Assembly: GCA_029262895.1 (NCBI GenBank)
Contig: JAJCYM010000020.1
Span: 61,961 to 125,960, forward strand
DNA: 64,000 nt
Source: Roseivirga sp.
Lineage (GTDB): Bacteria; Bacteroidota; Bacteroidia; Cytophagales; Cyclobacteriaceae
Direction: 5' to 3'
Positions 16,574 to 24,160 of this stretch are shown here, piece by piece. The notes under the pieces were generated by a model that worked only from the letters and a program-made list of their open reading frames with translations, had not been told where the DNA came from and searched no databases. Both the position numbers and the translations under genes were made by a program. Position 1 is the first letter of the stretch. Each line of letters begins with the position of its first letter.

Positions 16574-17998
16574 ATGGAAACTCTGATTGTCGTTGTATTT
16601 GTAGTTGGCTATTTGGCCATTACACTAGAACATCCTTTAAAAATTGATAAACTGATTCCTGCGCTGCTCATGATGGCTGTGGCTTGGGCAATACTTGCTT
16701 TTGGCCTTGAGGGATTTGATACCTGGTTTGATTCAACCAGCAAGAAGTTAGTAGAAGGGTTCGGTAGTCTACCACTGCATGCCACTGACCATTCTAATTG
16801 GCAAACAGGTAAAGATGGATGGTTGGAAAATACGCTACTGCATCATTTCGGGAAAACCTGCGAAATCCTGATATTCCTGGTTGGCGCAATGACGATCGTG
16901 GAGATCATTGATCATTTCAATGGCTTCTCAACCATCAAAGGTTTTGTCAAGACCAATAATCGAAGAAAGCTTTTGTGGATCATGTCAATCCTTGCATTTG
17001 TCCTCTCTGCTATCATTGATAACCTTACTGCAACAATTGTACTGATCACCATCCTGAGAAAGCTTTTGAGTGATCCTAAGGATCGATTGTGGTATACAGG
17101 CATGATCGTTATTGCGGCTAACGCTGGAGGTGCTTGGTCGCCAATCGGTGATGTTACAACCACCATGCTCTGGATTGGTGACCATGTAACAACCGAGCAG
17201 CTTATCATCAACCTTCTGATTCCATCATTGGTTTGTATGGTAATACCAACCACAATCGCAGGATTCATGCCTGCTTTCAAAGGTAATTTCGAAGCCACTA
17301 AAGACAAAGAAAGCGGTGGTAAAAGAGGGGCGTTAATGCTTTACTCAGGACTCGGACTGATCGTTTTTGTTCCGATATTCAAGACCGTCACTCACTTGCC
17401 TCCTTATGTAGGTATGATGTTGTCACTGGCAATTGTTTCTTTGATTGCAGAACTCGCCAGTAATCGCGAATTCTCTATAACCAACATTGAAGATGCAGAA
17501 CAGAGCGGTGGTCATGCAAGCAGCCCAACATTCAAGGCACTTTCAAAAATTGAGCTACCAAGTATTCTGTTCTTCCTTGGAATTTTGATGACGGTTGCAG
17601 CATTGGAATCCCTTGGGATGATTTTCGCTTTTGGGCAGGACGTGAGGGCTGCAATTCCTGACAATCTCTTTATAATTCTACTGGGAGCAGGATCGGCCGT
17701 TATTGACAATGTTCCCTTGGTTGCCGCCAGCATGGGTATGTTTGATGAACCCACCGATCATTATATCTGGCATTTTATCGCATATTCTGCAGGAACAGGT
17801 GGCAGTATGTTAATCATTGGTTCAGCGGCTGGAGTTGTGGCTATGGGAATGGAACGAATCAGCTTTGGTTGGTACCTCAAGAAAATTGCCTGGCTTGCCA
17901 TGATTGGCTACCTGGCAGGTGCGGCAGTGTACCTCGCGATGATTGAAATGGGCCTCGTTGGTAATGCGGTAGGTGGCGCAGGAGGGCTTCCCCACTAA
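16574..17998 (+). CDS. nhaD: NhaD-type sodium:proton antiporter
   Basis: 474 residues of a polytopic membrane protein with about 11-13 helices. NhaD traits: LIFLVGAMTIVEIIDHFNGF, SAIIDNLTATIVLITILRKLL, ANAGGAWSPIGDVTTTMLWIGDHV and, in the second half, GAGSAVIDNVPLVAASMGM, i.e. two inverted discontinuous-helix motifs. It exchanges Na or Li for protons and fits a marine or saline lifestyle. It starts 18 bases after the small exported protein, so the two may be co-transcribed. The Fur-type gene is convergent. Confidence 0.92.
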   Translation: METLIVVVFVVGYLAITLEHPLKIDKLIPALLMMAVAWAILAFGLEGFDTWFDSTSKKLVEGFGSLPLHATDHSNWQTGKDGWLENTLLHHFGKTCEILIFLVGAMTIVEIIDHFNGFSTIKGFVKTNNRRKLLWIMSILAFVLSAIIDNLTATIVLITILRKLLSDPKDRLWYTGMIVIAANAGGAWSPIGDVTTTMLWIGDHVTTEQLIINLLIPSLVCMVIPTTIAGFMPAFKGNFEATKDKESGGKRGALMLYSGLGLIVFVPIFKTVTHLPPYVGMMLSLAIVSLIAELASNREFSITNIEDAEQSGGHASSPTFKALSKIELPSILFFLGILMTVAALESLGMIFAFGQDVRAAIPDNLFIILLGAGSAVIDNVPLVAASMGMFDEPTDHYIWHFIAYSAGTGGSMLIIGSAAGVVAMGMERISFGWYLKKIAWLAMIGYLAGAAVYLAMIEMGLVGNAVGGAGGLPH

Positions 17999-18066
17999 CA
18001 GTTTTCTTTTTAAAATGTCCTTGGCTTAGGAAAGGTCGGAACCAAAAGAAAAAAGGCCGTTCTGAT

Positions 18067-18486
18067 TTAGTTATTACAGCGATCACAAATCCCGCTGATC
18101 AAATAATTGCTCTCTTTAGGAGCAAAGCCTTTTGGAAGCTTCACATCGGGAATATCAACATGCTCAAGACAAGATGTTTGCCCGCATGTCATGCACTTAA
18201 AATGAATATGGTTGTGATGATGATCTCCATTTGCACAGGCCTCGGCACATAGCGCATATCTGGTGGTTCCATTGTCATCAAGTACTTTATGAATCAACCC
18301 TCTATCCAAAAACGATTTTAGAGTGCGATAAATAGTAACGCGGTCATATTGATTCTCCACTTCCGACTCTATATCAGAATGAGAAACGGCAAAGTCTTTT
18401 GACAAAAAGACCGACACAACATCCATGCGACCTTGGGTAAGCCTTAAGGAATGGTCTTTCAATATCTTTTTTATTTGTGACTCCAC
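18067..18486 (-). CDS. Fur family transcriptional repressor
   Basis: About 139 residues from a GTG at 18486; a TTG at 18492 is equally possible. The in-frame ATG at 18579 would add 31 residues unlike the family and overlap the upstream gene. Contents: winged helix (LRLTQGRMDVVSVFLSKDFAVSHSDIE, then YDRVTIYRTLKSFLDRGLIHKV), the metal-sensing region with DHHHNHIHFKCMTCGQTSCLE, and a final CDRC. The two CxxC pairs bind structural zinc. It could be Fur, Zur or Per type. The target metal cannot be told. Confidence 0.88.
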   Translation of the reverse strand: MESQIKKILKDHSLRLTQGRMDVVSVFLSKDFAVSHSDIESEVENQYDRVTIYRTLKSFLDRGLIHKVLDDNGTTRYALCAEACANGDHHHNHIHFKCMTCGQTSCLEHVDIPDVKLPKGFAPKESNYLISGICDRCNN

Positions 18487-18541
18487 GGTCAAATATAATG
18501 GTTTGTTAAAGAATGATAGTTTGTCCAAAGGAGTTCCACAC

Positions 18542-18859
18542 TCATTTCTTTTTTCTAAATAGGCGAGCCATAAGACCAACTAATTTCTTTTCCTTATCCC
18601 AGAAAAAAGCGAACTGGCCGAAAATAAAACCAAAGACCAGAAGAAGAATCTGGTACATGGGAAATATGAGCAAAAGATAAAGCACTGTGCCTTTCCAGCC
18701 TGTGATATGCTCAAATCCGACAAGCTTGAAGATTACTGGTTTTAGAAATAGCACTGAGCTACCCGTCAATGCAAAGACAATCAAAATGAGCACTACCTGA
18801 GTTAATGACTTCAGTCCCCATTTCGATTTTAATCGTTCTAGAAATTTTTGATCGCTCAA
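18542..18859 (-). CDS. DUF6787 family membrane protein
   Basis: 105 residues with two membrane segments (about 20-42 and 58-85) and a basic tail (LMARLFRKKK). The start FLERLKSKWGLKSLTQVVLILIVFALTGSSVLFLKP and the GFIFGQFAFFWDKEKK segment are typical of a Bacteroidota family of unknown role, sometimes mislabelled as diacylglyceryl transferase. It is upstream of the Fur-type gene, with about 55 bases between its stop and the chosen GTG. Confidence 0.78.
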   Translation of the reverse strand: MSDQKFLERLKSKWGLKSLTQVVLILIVFALTGSSVLFLKPVIFKLVGFEHITGWKGTVLYLLLIFPMYQILLLVFGFIFGQFAFFWDKEKKLVGLMARLFRKKK

Positions 18860-18894
18860 ACCCTCCCCTTTAGTATTAATCCCAAATTCTCGCG

Positions 18895-18902
18895 CAAATG
18901 TA
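18895..18902 (-). promoter_or_regulatory. -7 promoter box for the DUF6787-fur unit
   Basis: The minus strand reads TACATTTG, matching TAnnTTTG, and ends 35 bases before the start at 18859. Confidence 0.4.
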
Positions 18903-18927
18903 GTGATCGTCTGACTTAAAGACTAAT

Positions 18928-19128
18928 TCACCTATAACCGACAACAAAATTGTCAACTTGTATTTGGTGTTGGGTCAATTCTGTATGAGTGTTTACCAGG
19001 TATTGGTGATACGGATCGTATACTTTTGTCTGGTACTGGCTTGGCTTCAAGCCTCTAAGGAAATCTCTAAAAATCAGGGCCTGACCAACCACCTCCTGGT
19101 ATTTAAGGATTGAGAACAACTTTTCCAT
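18928..19128 (-). CDS. Hypothetical 66-residue protein, doubtful
   Basis: The frame starts inside the 3' end of the upstream lipoprotein gene (26-base overlap) and continues for another 175 bases to a stop. The product is polar, with KPSQYQTKVYDPYHQYLVNT in the middle, no signal and no membrane segment. No family recognised. It is on the operon strand and directly follows the lipoprotein, which favours a real gene, but it could equally be a chance frame. Confidence 0.35.
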   Translation of the reverse strand: MEKLFSILKYQEVVGQALIFRDFLRGLKPSQYQTKVYDPYHQYLVNTHTELTQHQIQVDNFVVGYR

Positions 19129-19690
19129 TCAGAGAAAAATTCAGGTCCGACTTCATTACCATAGTCTGAGTACCTTCAATGCTATATTCTTTCAATACAG
19201 GGGCTCCTTCAACTTGCGCAAAGTGCATTTGCATTTCTTTTTTGAAAACATAGACTTCATTTTTCTCCTCCACCAATATTCTCAAACTCTCCAGCGCATT
19301 GTTTGAAAAATTATACTCTATTAATCGAACAGGTTGAGCCCCGGACTTTGCCGCATTGATTAGTTTTCTACCTCCATCAATCCTGCTCAGCTGCTCTACC
19401 TCGTAAGCATCAGACAAACCTAGTTTGTTGATATCTGCATTATAGAACAGTTTGAACTCTTCTCTCCATGTTGTGGTATCCGGAGAAACTTGAAGTACTT
19501 CTGACTCATCTCCCGCCCCAATAGTTTTTTCTAAGGAGGCATTTTGAACATAAAGGTATTTCACCTGATGATCGAGCAAGCCAACCAAATCGTAATAAGT
19601 CCCAGCCTGCACAACCGGTTCTTTGGTTGGTGATGTGCAGGAAAAAGTCGCAATTAGGACACTGAGAATCAGCAGTTTTTTCTTAGTCAT
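19103..19690 (-). CDS. Hypothetical lipoprotein
   Basis: 195 residues. The leader ends in IATFSCTS, a lipobox with a cysteine near residue 18. The mature part alternates beta strands (VYVFKKEMQMHFAQVEG, VVMKSDLNFSLNGKVVLNP-like pattern) and looks like a small beta-rich periplasmic or outer-membrane protein. No named family recognised. Its ATG overlaps the gpmI stop by four bases (ATGA), so the two genes are translationally coupled and share the gpmI promoter. Confidence 0.7.
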   Translation of the reverse strand: MTKKKLLILSVLIATFSCTSPTKEPVVQAGTYYDLVGLLDHQVKYLYVQNASLEKTIGAGDESEVLQVSPDTTTWREEFKLFYNADINKLGLSDAYEVEQLSRIDGGRKLINAAKSGAQPVRLIEYNFSNNALESLRILVEEKNEVYVFKKEMQMHFAQVEGAPVLKEYSIEGTQTMVMKSDLNFSLNGKVVLNP

Positions 19691-21204
19691 ATTAGAATAT
19701 TCCCTGTCATTTCGGTTGGTATCTCGATGCCCATCAATTTTAAAATGGTGGGAGCCAAGTCGCCAAGTTTTCCATCCTTTAATTCAGGACGATAGTCATC
19801 ATCAACGAGAATACAGGGTACGAGGTTGGTTGTATGTGCAGTATTTGGGGAACCATCTTCATTAATCATCATGTCTGAATTACCATGGTCGGCAATTACA
19901 ATAGACGTATAACCCTCATTAAGAGCACATTCAAGCACAGCTTTTGCACAGATATCCACCGTTTCACATGCCTTGACTGCTGCTGCAAAATCACCGGTAT
20001 GGCCCACCATATCAGGGTTAGCGAAGTTCAGACAAGTAAAGTCTACTTCACCCTTTTCTAGTTCTTTAACTATGGCATCTTTGATGTCATAAGCGCTCAT
20101 TTCGGGCTTGAGGTCATAGGTCGCCACTTTTGGGGATGGGCACAAAATCCTACTTTCCCCTGCAAATTCCGTTTCTCGGCCACCGTTAAAAAAGAAAGTG
20201 ACATGAGGATACTTTTCGGTTTCAGCAATTCGAATCTGTTTTTTGGACACCTTTGCCAAAACTTCTCCCAGGGTATTGTTTAGGTTGTCTTTCTCGAACA
20301 CCACCTTGACACCATTGAAAGTGTTATCATAATTGGTCATGGTGACGTAATGCAAATCCAACTTCTCCATGTCATGCTCAGGAAAGTCCTTTTGGGTCAA
20401 AACCTGTGTGATTTCTCTACCTCGGTCGGTTCTGAAATTAAAGCAAATCACCACATCATCTTTTTTAATAGTAGCAGTCGGCTGATTCTCGGAAGTCTTA
20501 ATAATCGGTTTAAGAAACTCATCCGTTATACCGGATTCGTAGGCAGCCGCTACAGATTGAAGCACGTCATCGGTCTTTTGACCAACACCACGAACCATGG
20601 CATCGTAAGCTAATTTTACCCGTTCCCATCGGTTATCCCTATCCATGGCGTAATACCTCCCTATGACTGAAGCCACCGCACCGGTAGTTTTTGTCATATG
20701 TTCTTGAAGGTCTTTGAGGTAAGCCACCCCTCCTTTAGGATCGGTATCTCGTCCATCTGTGAAGGCATGGACATACACGTTCTTCAACCCTTTCTCACAG
20801 GCCATGGAGAGCAAACCTTTCGCATGGTTGATATGAGAGTGAACCCCACCATCAGATAATAGGCCTATCAAATGGACATTTTTATTCTGTGTTAGAGCAT
20901 AGTCAAATGCATTATTCAAAACGGGGTTTTGACCCAAGCTTCCATCCTGAACCGCATTATTAACCTTTACGAGATCCTGAAAAACTATCCGCCCGGCACC
21001 AATGTTCATATGGCCAACTTCCGAGTTGCCCATTTGACCATCAGGTAGTCCCACCTGAAGCCCTGAAGCTTCCAGCCTGCTATGCGCATATTTTTGAAAA
21101 AGAGAATCGATATAGGGGGTATTGGCTTGGTCTATAGCCGAAACCCTGGGATCCTTGGCTAAACCCCAACCATCCAGTATCATCAGCAAAACCCGCTTAT
21201 TCAT
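19687..21204 (-). CDS. gpmI: 2,3-bisphosphoglycerate-independent phosphoglycerate mutase
   Basis: 505 residues, family length. The N-terminal metal site LLMILDGWGLAKDP is followed by the catalytic serine motif MGNSEVGHMNIGAGRIV, HAFTDGRDTDP, YAMDRDNRW, and the C-terminal metal ligands NFANPDMVGHTGD, IADHGNSD and NTAHTTN. It interconverts 3- and 2-phosphoglycerate in glycolysis using two Mn ions. A -7 promoter box lies only four bases before the ATG, which suggests a very short or absent leader. Confidence 0.96.
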   Translation of the reverse strand: MNKRVLLMILDGWGLAKDPRVSAIDQANTPYIDSLFQKYAHSRLEASGLQVGLPDGQMGNSEVGHMNIGAGRIVFQDLVKVNNAVQDGSLGQNPVLNNAFDYALTQNKNVHLIGLLSDGGVHSHINHAKGLLSMACEKGLKNVYVHAFTDGRDTDPKGGVAYLKDLQEHMTKTTGAVASVIGRYYAMDRDNRWERVKLAYDAMVRGVGQKTDDVLQSVAAAYESGITDEFLKPIIKTSENQPTATIKKDDVVICFNFRTDRGREITQVLTQKDFPEHDMEKLDLHYVTMTNYDNTFNGVKVVFEKDNLNNTLGEVLAKVSKKQIRIAETEKYPHVTFFFNGGRETEFAGESRILCPSPKVATYDLKPEMSAYDIKDAIVKELEKGEVDFTCLNFANPDMVGHTGDFAAAVKACETVDICAKAVLECALNEGYTSIVIADHGNSDMMINEDGSPNTAHTTNLVPCILVDDDYRPELKDGKLGDLAPTILKLMGIEIPTEMTGNILI

Positions 21205-21208
21205 GCGG

Positions 21209-21216
21209 CAAATATA
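21209..21216 (-). promoter_or_regulatory. -7 promoter box close to the gpmI start
   Basis: The minus strand reads TATATTTG, matching TAnnTTTG, with only four bases between box and ATG. If used, transcription would begin at or next to the start codon. Confidence 0.45.
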
Positions 21217-21332
21217 AATATTAAACTCTGTTTGTAACTGACTTGGGATTCTATTAATTTGATCGTCCTGCGAAACTTAAAAACACTATTTGGCATAGTT
21301 TTCGTTGAGTAGCCAGAGCACATTGCATTTAC

Positions 21333-21743
21333 ATGAAAAGACTCAAAATTATAATGTCTTTAGTCTTCTTACTCTTGGCCCTGCCAGGTCAGAAGGGAAT
21401 AGCTCAGGATGAAAAGGAATTTATAGCACAGGTGGAGGAAGCATTGAAGTCGACAAGTTCCAAAGAGCTTTCGAAGTTTTTGCATACTCGGGTAGAAATC
21501 ATCCTGGACAATAACCGCAAAGAATACAGCATTAACCAGGCTGAAATTGTATTAAAGGACTTTTTCCAACGCCAACCTTCTTCTGAAACGGAGTTTATTC
21601 ATGATGGGAATTCTGCCGGAGGAATGATTTATGCCATCGGTAGTTATAAGTCCGGTAACACCAATTACCGACTTATGGTAAGAGCTAAGAAATACAAAAC
21701 CGTATATAAGGTGTATCGCTTAGAGTTTACCAAGGAGCGCTAG
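21333..21743 (+). CDS. DUF4783 domain protein, exported
   Basis: 136 residues. A Sec signal (IIMSLVFLLLALPGQKGIAQ) is followed by a small NTF2-like domain: EEALKSTSSKELSKFLHTRVEIILDN, AEIVLKDFFQRQPSSETEFIH, and strands ending YKVYRLEFTKE. This matches the DUF4783 family found upstream of nadC in many Bacteroidota. Function unknown; a ligand-binding cone fold is inferred. It is 54 bases from nadC. Confidence 0.8.
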   Translation: MKRLKIIMSLVFLLLALPGQKGIAQDEKEFIAQVEEALKSTSSKELSKFLHTRVEIILDNNRKEYSINQAEIVLKDFFQRQPSSETEFIHDGNSAGGMIYAIGSYKSGNTNYRLMVRAKKYKTVYKVYRLEFTKER

Positions 21744-21785
21744 CTACAATTTTTCCATTTTTCATAAATGCATGCTCCCTTTTTC

Positions 21786-21793
21786 TAATTTTG
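21786..21793 (+). promoter_or_regulatory. -7 promoter box close to the nadC start
   Basis: Reads TAATTTTG, matching TAnnTTTG, four bases before the nadC ATG. It allows nadC expression independent of the DUF4783 gene, with almost no leader. Confidence 0.42.
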
Positions 21794-21797
21794 GGAA

Positions 21798-22655
21798 ATG
21801 CTTCCGAATTACATTACTCAATCATCACTGGACGAATTCATCCAAAACGCGTTGGCCGAGGACATCGGAGATGGTGACCATTCCTCATTAGCCTCCATTT
21901 CCCGTGAGGCAAAAAACAAAGCTTATTTCCTGATGAAGCAAGATGGCGTCATTGCCGGAATCGAGCTTTGTAAAATGATCTTTAAACAGATAGATCCTGA
22001 CATGCAGGTGCAGGCTCTCGTGACTGATGGTGATCAGGTGAAATCTGGAGATGTGATAATAAGAATTGAGGGGACGAGCCGGGCCATTTTAATGGGAGAA
22101 CGCCTTATTCTCAACTGCATGCAGCGTATGAGTGGTATTGCCACTTATACCAATCAGCTCAACCAACTTATCAAGGGTACAAACGCAAAACTTCTCGATA
22201 CTCGAAAGACCACGCCCAACTTTCGGATTATGGAAAAATGGGCAGTACTTATCGGTGGTGGAGTCAATCACCGATATGGCTTGTTCGACATGATTATGCT
22301 CAAGGACAATCATGTTGATTTTGCCGGAGGGATTCGCAAGGCCGTTGAGTCTACCAAGGCTTATCTCAAAGAAACCGGCAAGTCTTTAAAAATTGAAGTA
22401 GAGACAAGAACTTTAGACGAAGTGAAGGAGGCTGTTGAGGTAGGCGGAGTCGATAGGATCATGTTGGACAATATGGATTTGGAGACTATGCGAGAAGCGG
22501 TAACCTTCATTGATGGCCGTTCAGAAACCGAAGCATCCGGTGGCATCACTGAACAAACCATTCAGTCTGTCGCAGAGACCGGTGTTGATTATATTTCCGT
22601 AGGAGCACTTACCCATTCAGTTAAAAGCATCGACATCAGTCTAAAAGCCCAGTGA
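21798..22655 (+). CDS. nadC: Nicotinate-nucleotide pyrophosphorylase (carboxylating)
   Basis: 285 residues. Recognised by LAEDIGDGDHSS at the N-terminus, ERLILNCMQRMSGIAT, the active-site DTRKTTPNFR, HRYGLFDMIMLKDNH, EVETRTLDE, DRIMLDNM and the C-terminal EASGGI. It converts quinolinate and PRPP to nicotinate mononucleotide in de novo NAD synthesis. Its stop codon overlaps a GTG that begins a 33-residue membrane mini-protein. Confidence 0.96.
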   Translation: MLPNYITQSSLDEFIQNALAEDIGDGDHSSLASISREAKNKAYFLMKQDGVIAGIELCKMIFKQIDPDMQVQALVTDGDQVKSGDVIIRIEGTSRAILMGERLILNCMQRMSGIATYTNQLNQLIKGTNAKLLDTRKTTPNFRIMEKWAVLIGGGVNHRYGLFDMIMLKDNHVDFAGGIRKAVESTKAYLKETGKSLKIEVETRTLDEVKEAVEVGGVDRIMLDNMDLETMREAVTFIDGRSETEASGGITEQTIQSVAETGVDYISVGALTHSVKSIDISLKAQ

Positions 22656-22753
22656 GCAAAAAACGCCCAAAAAAGAATTTTTTAGTCTTAATGATTGAAG
22701 CCTTGATTTTGATCCTTATGTTTGTGTTCCTTTTTCGGCATTGTGTGAGTTAG
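22652..22753 (+). CDS. 33-residue single-helix membrane mini-protein
   Basis: The frame opens with GTG at 22652, forming a GTGA overlap with the nadC stop, and ends with TAG at 22751-22753. The product has a basic start (SKKRPKKN), then one strongly hydrophobic helix (FLVLMIEALILILMFVFLF), then RHCVS. The positive-inside charge and hydrophobic core look designed rather than random, and the stop-start overlap suggests coupling. The next gene begins 12 bases later. No family recognised. Confidence 0.5.
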   Translation: MSKKRPKKNFLVLMIEALILILMFVFLFRHCVS

Positions 22754-22765
22754 ACTAGTATTTCG

Positions 22766-23239
22766 ATGATTGTTAAGACAAAAAAATACGCCTTAAATAA
22801 GAAGGCATATGTGAGGGCGGGCTTGCGGAACATTTTGAAAGATCAATGGTGGGTTGGCCTTATTGTTCTTGCTTTATCCTCCATGACATTCGTCATTCCA
22901 TCCAATTGGTGGTGGATAGGAACCCTGATTGCTTTGGTCCTTTATCTGCTCTTCTGGCTTATTCAGTTTACTGGCGTTACTCAACTGGAACAGAGCAAAA
23001 TGCTATTTGACCGGTTGTCCTATGAAATTGATAGCAGACAGGTATTGATTAAAATGAGTTCCAAACAGGGAATGCCCATGAAATGGGATCAGATTAAGCG
23101 GGCCTGGATGGATAAAAAACAGTTTGTTTTGATTGTCAACAAAGCACAGTTTATGCTTTTCCCCTACACCGTTTTCAAAACACAAAATGAAATCAAGTTT
23201 GTTGAGACCATTCTGAAAAGAAAAGGCCTGATCAAATAA
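22766..23239 (+). CDS. YcxB-like domain membrane protein
   Basis: 157 residues. A short cytoplasmic start is followed by two close membrane helices (about 29-45 and 50-68), then a soluble domain: FDRLSYEIDSRQVLIKMSSKQGMPMKWDQIKRAWMDKKQFVLIVNKAQFMLFPYTVF. This is the YcxB-like PH-type domain. Function unknown. It lies downstream of nadC and the mini-protein with a 12-base gap, probably in the same transcript. Confidence 0.75.
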   Translation: MIVKTKKYALNKKAYVRAGLRNILKDQWWVGLIVLALSSMTFVIPSNWWWIGTLIALVLYLLFWLIQFTGVTQLEQSKMLFDRLSYEIDSRQVLIKMSSKQGMPMKWDQIKRAWMDKKQFVLIVNKAQFMLFPYTVFKTQNEIKFVETILKRKGLIK

Positions 23240-23296
23240 ACAAATATCCCTTTTACTCTTAAGTCAATTTCCTACTTTGTGGTAAACCTGCAATAG

Positions 23297-24160
23297 TTGA
23301 AGTCGCGTTACTATATTGAGGGCCTTGTGGCCTCATTCCTGTTTGGATTAACACCTATATTCATCAAATATGTAACCGCGAGTGCCGTCACCATTGGCAT
23401 TGTAAGGCTAATAGTAGCCTCTGTTTTGATGTACCTTATTTTTGTTGGCAGAGCAAAACTGAAGCTTCTAAAACCTAAAGATTGGAAAGCCCTGGCTCTG
23501 ATTGGAGTTGTGTTTGGTGCCCATTGGGTTTCTTATTTTTATGCTGTCAAAATCTCCACGCCTTCAATCGCCATTTTAGGCCTTACCTCATTCGGCATCT
23601 ATGTAATTTTAATTGGTTGGATTTTTCAAGGGAAAAAACCGCATTGGATAGACTGGCTGTCTGTGGCTATCGCGGTGGGTGGTAATCTCTTAATCGTGCC
23701 GGAATTCAGCCTGAACAATGATATTACAATGGGCTTGGTCATTGGGCTCTTTAGTGCCTTATTCCTTTCCTTCTTACCCCTGCTTCAGCAAAGAAACGTA
23801 CACATTGATTCGTATACCCGGGCATTTGGGCAGTATTTTTTCGGGCTTCTCTTTTTTATGTTGCTCATTTCAGAATCGGACTGGAATCTGCCTCAAAATG
23901 ATTGGTACTACCTCGGAATTCTCGCCATTGTATGTACTCTTGGTGCGCATACATTATGGCTAAGAGCAACAACCATGTTGCCTAATACCGCCATAAGCCT
24001 GATCTACTATTTGGCCATTCCGATTGCCATGCTTTCGAGCTACTTTTTTCTTAATGAAGCCATGCCAGAAAAGAAAGTGATTGGAGCTGCATTGATCATA
24101 GCAGCTAATCTAATTGGTGTTATTAAGCACTTGAAACAGTCTCCTTCCAAAAACACCTAA
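23297..24160 (+). CDS. EamA family (DMT superfamily) transporter
   Basis: 287 residues from a TTG start (no upstream ATG in frame fits). Ten predicted membrane helices form two EamA halves. The first begins GLVASFLFGLTPIFIKYVTA and the second GLVIGLFSALFLSFLPLLQQRN; the end reads FFLNEAMPEKKVIGAALIIAANL. Such carriers export metabolites or amino acids; the substrate is not predictable. The last four bases overlap the convergent uvrA end (24157-24160). Confidence 0.85.
   Translation: MKSRYYIEGLVASFLFGLTPIFIKYVTASAVTIGIVRLIVASVLMYLIFVGRAKLKLLKPKDWKALALIGVVFGAHWVSYFYAVKISTPSIAILGLTSFGIYVILIGWIFQGKKPHWIDWLSVAIAVGGNLLIVPEFSLNNDITMGLVIGLFSALFLSFLPLLQQRNVHIDSYTRAFGQYFFGLLFFMLLISESDWNLPQNDWYYLGILAIVCTLGAHTLWLRATTMLPNTAISLIYYLAIPIAMLSSYFFLNEAMPEKKVIGAALIIAANLIGVIKHLKQSPSKNT

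Noticed and set aside
16912..17307. 131-codon minus-strand frame
   Set aside because: Antisense to nhaD with no recognisable domain.
17999..18066. Bidirectional terminator between nhaD and the Fur-type gene
   Set aside because: Only weak pairing of 4 bp could be found; not enough to call.
19103..19128. Frameshift joining the lipoprotein with the following 66-codon frame
   Set aside because: The lipoprotein ends at a plausible strand-rich C-terminus and no family alignment suggests a longer protein; a separate small frame is simpler.
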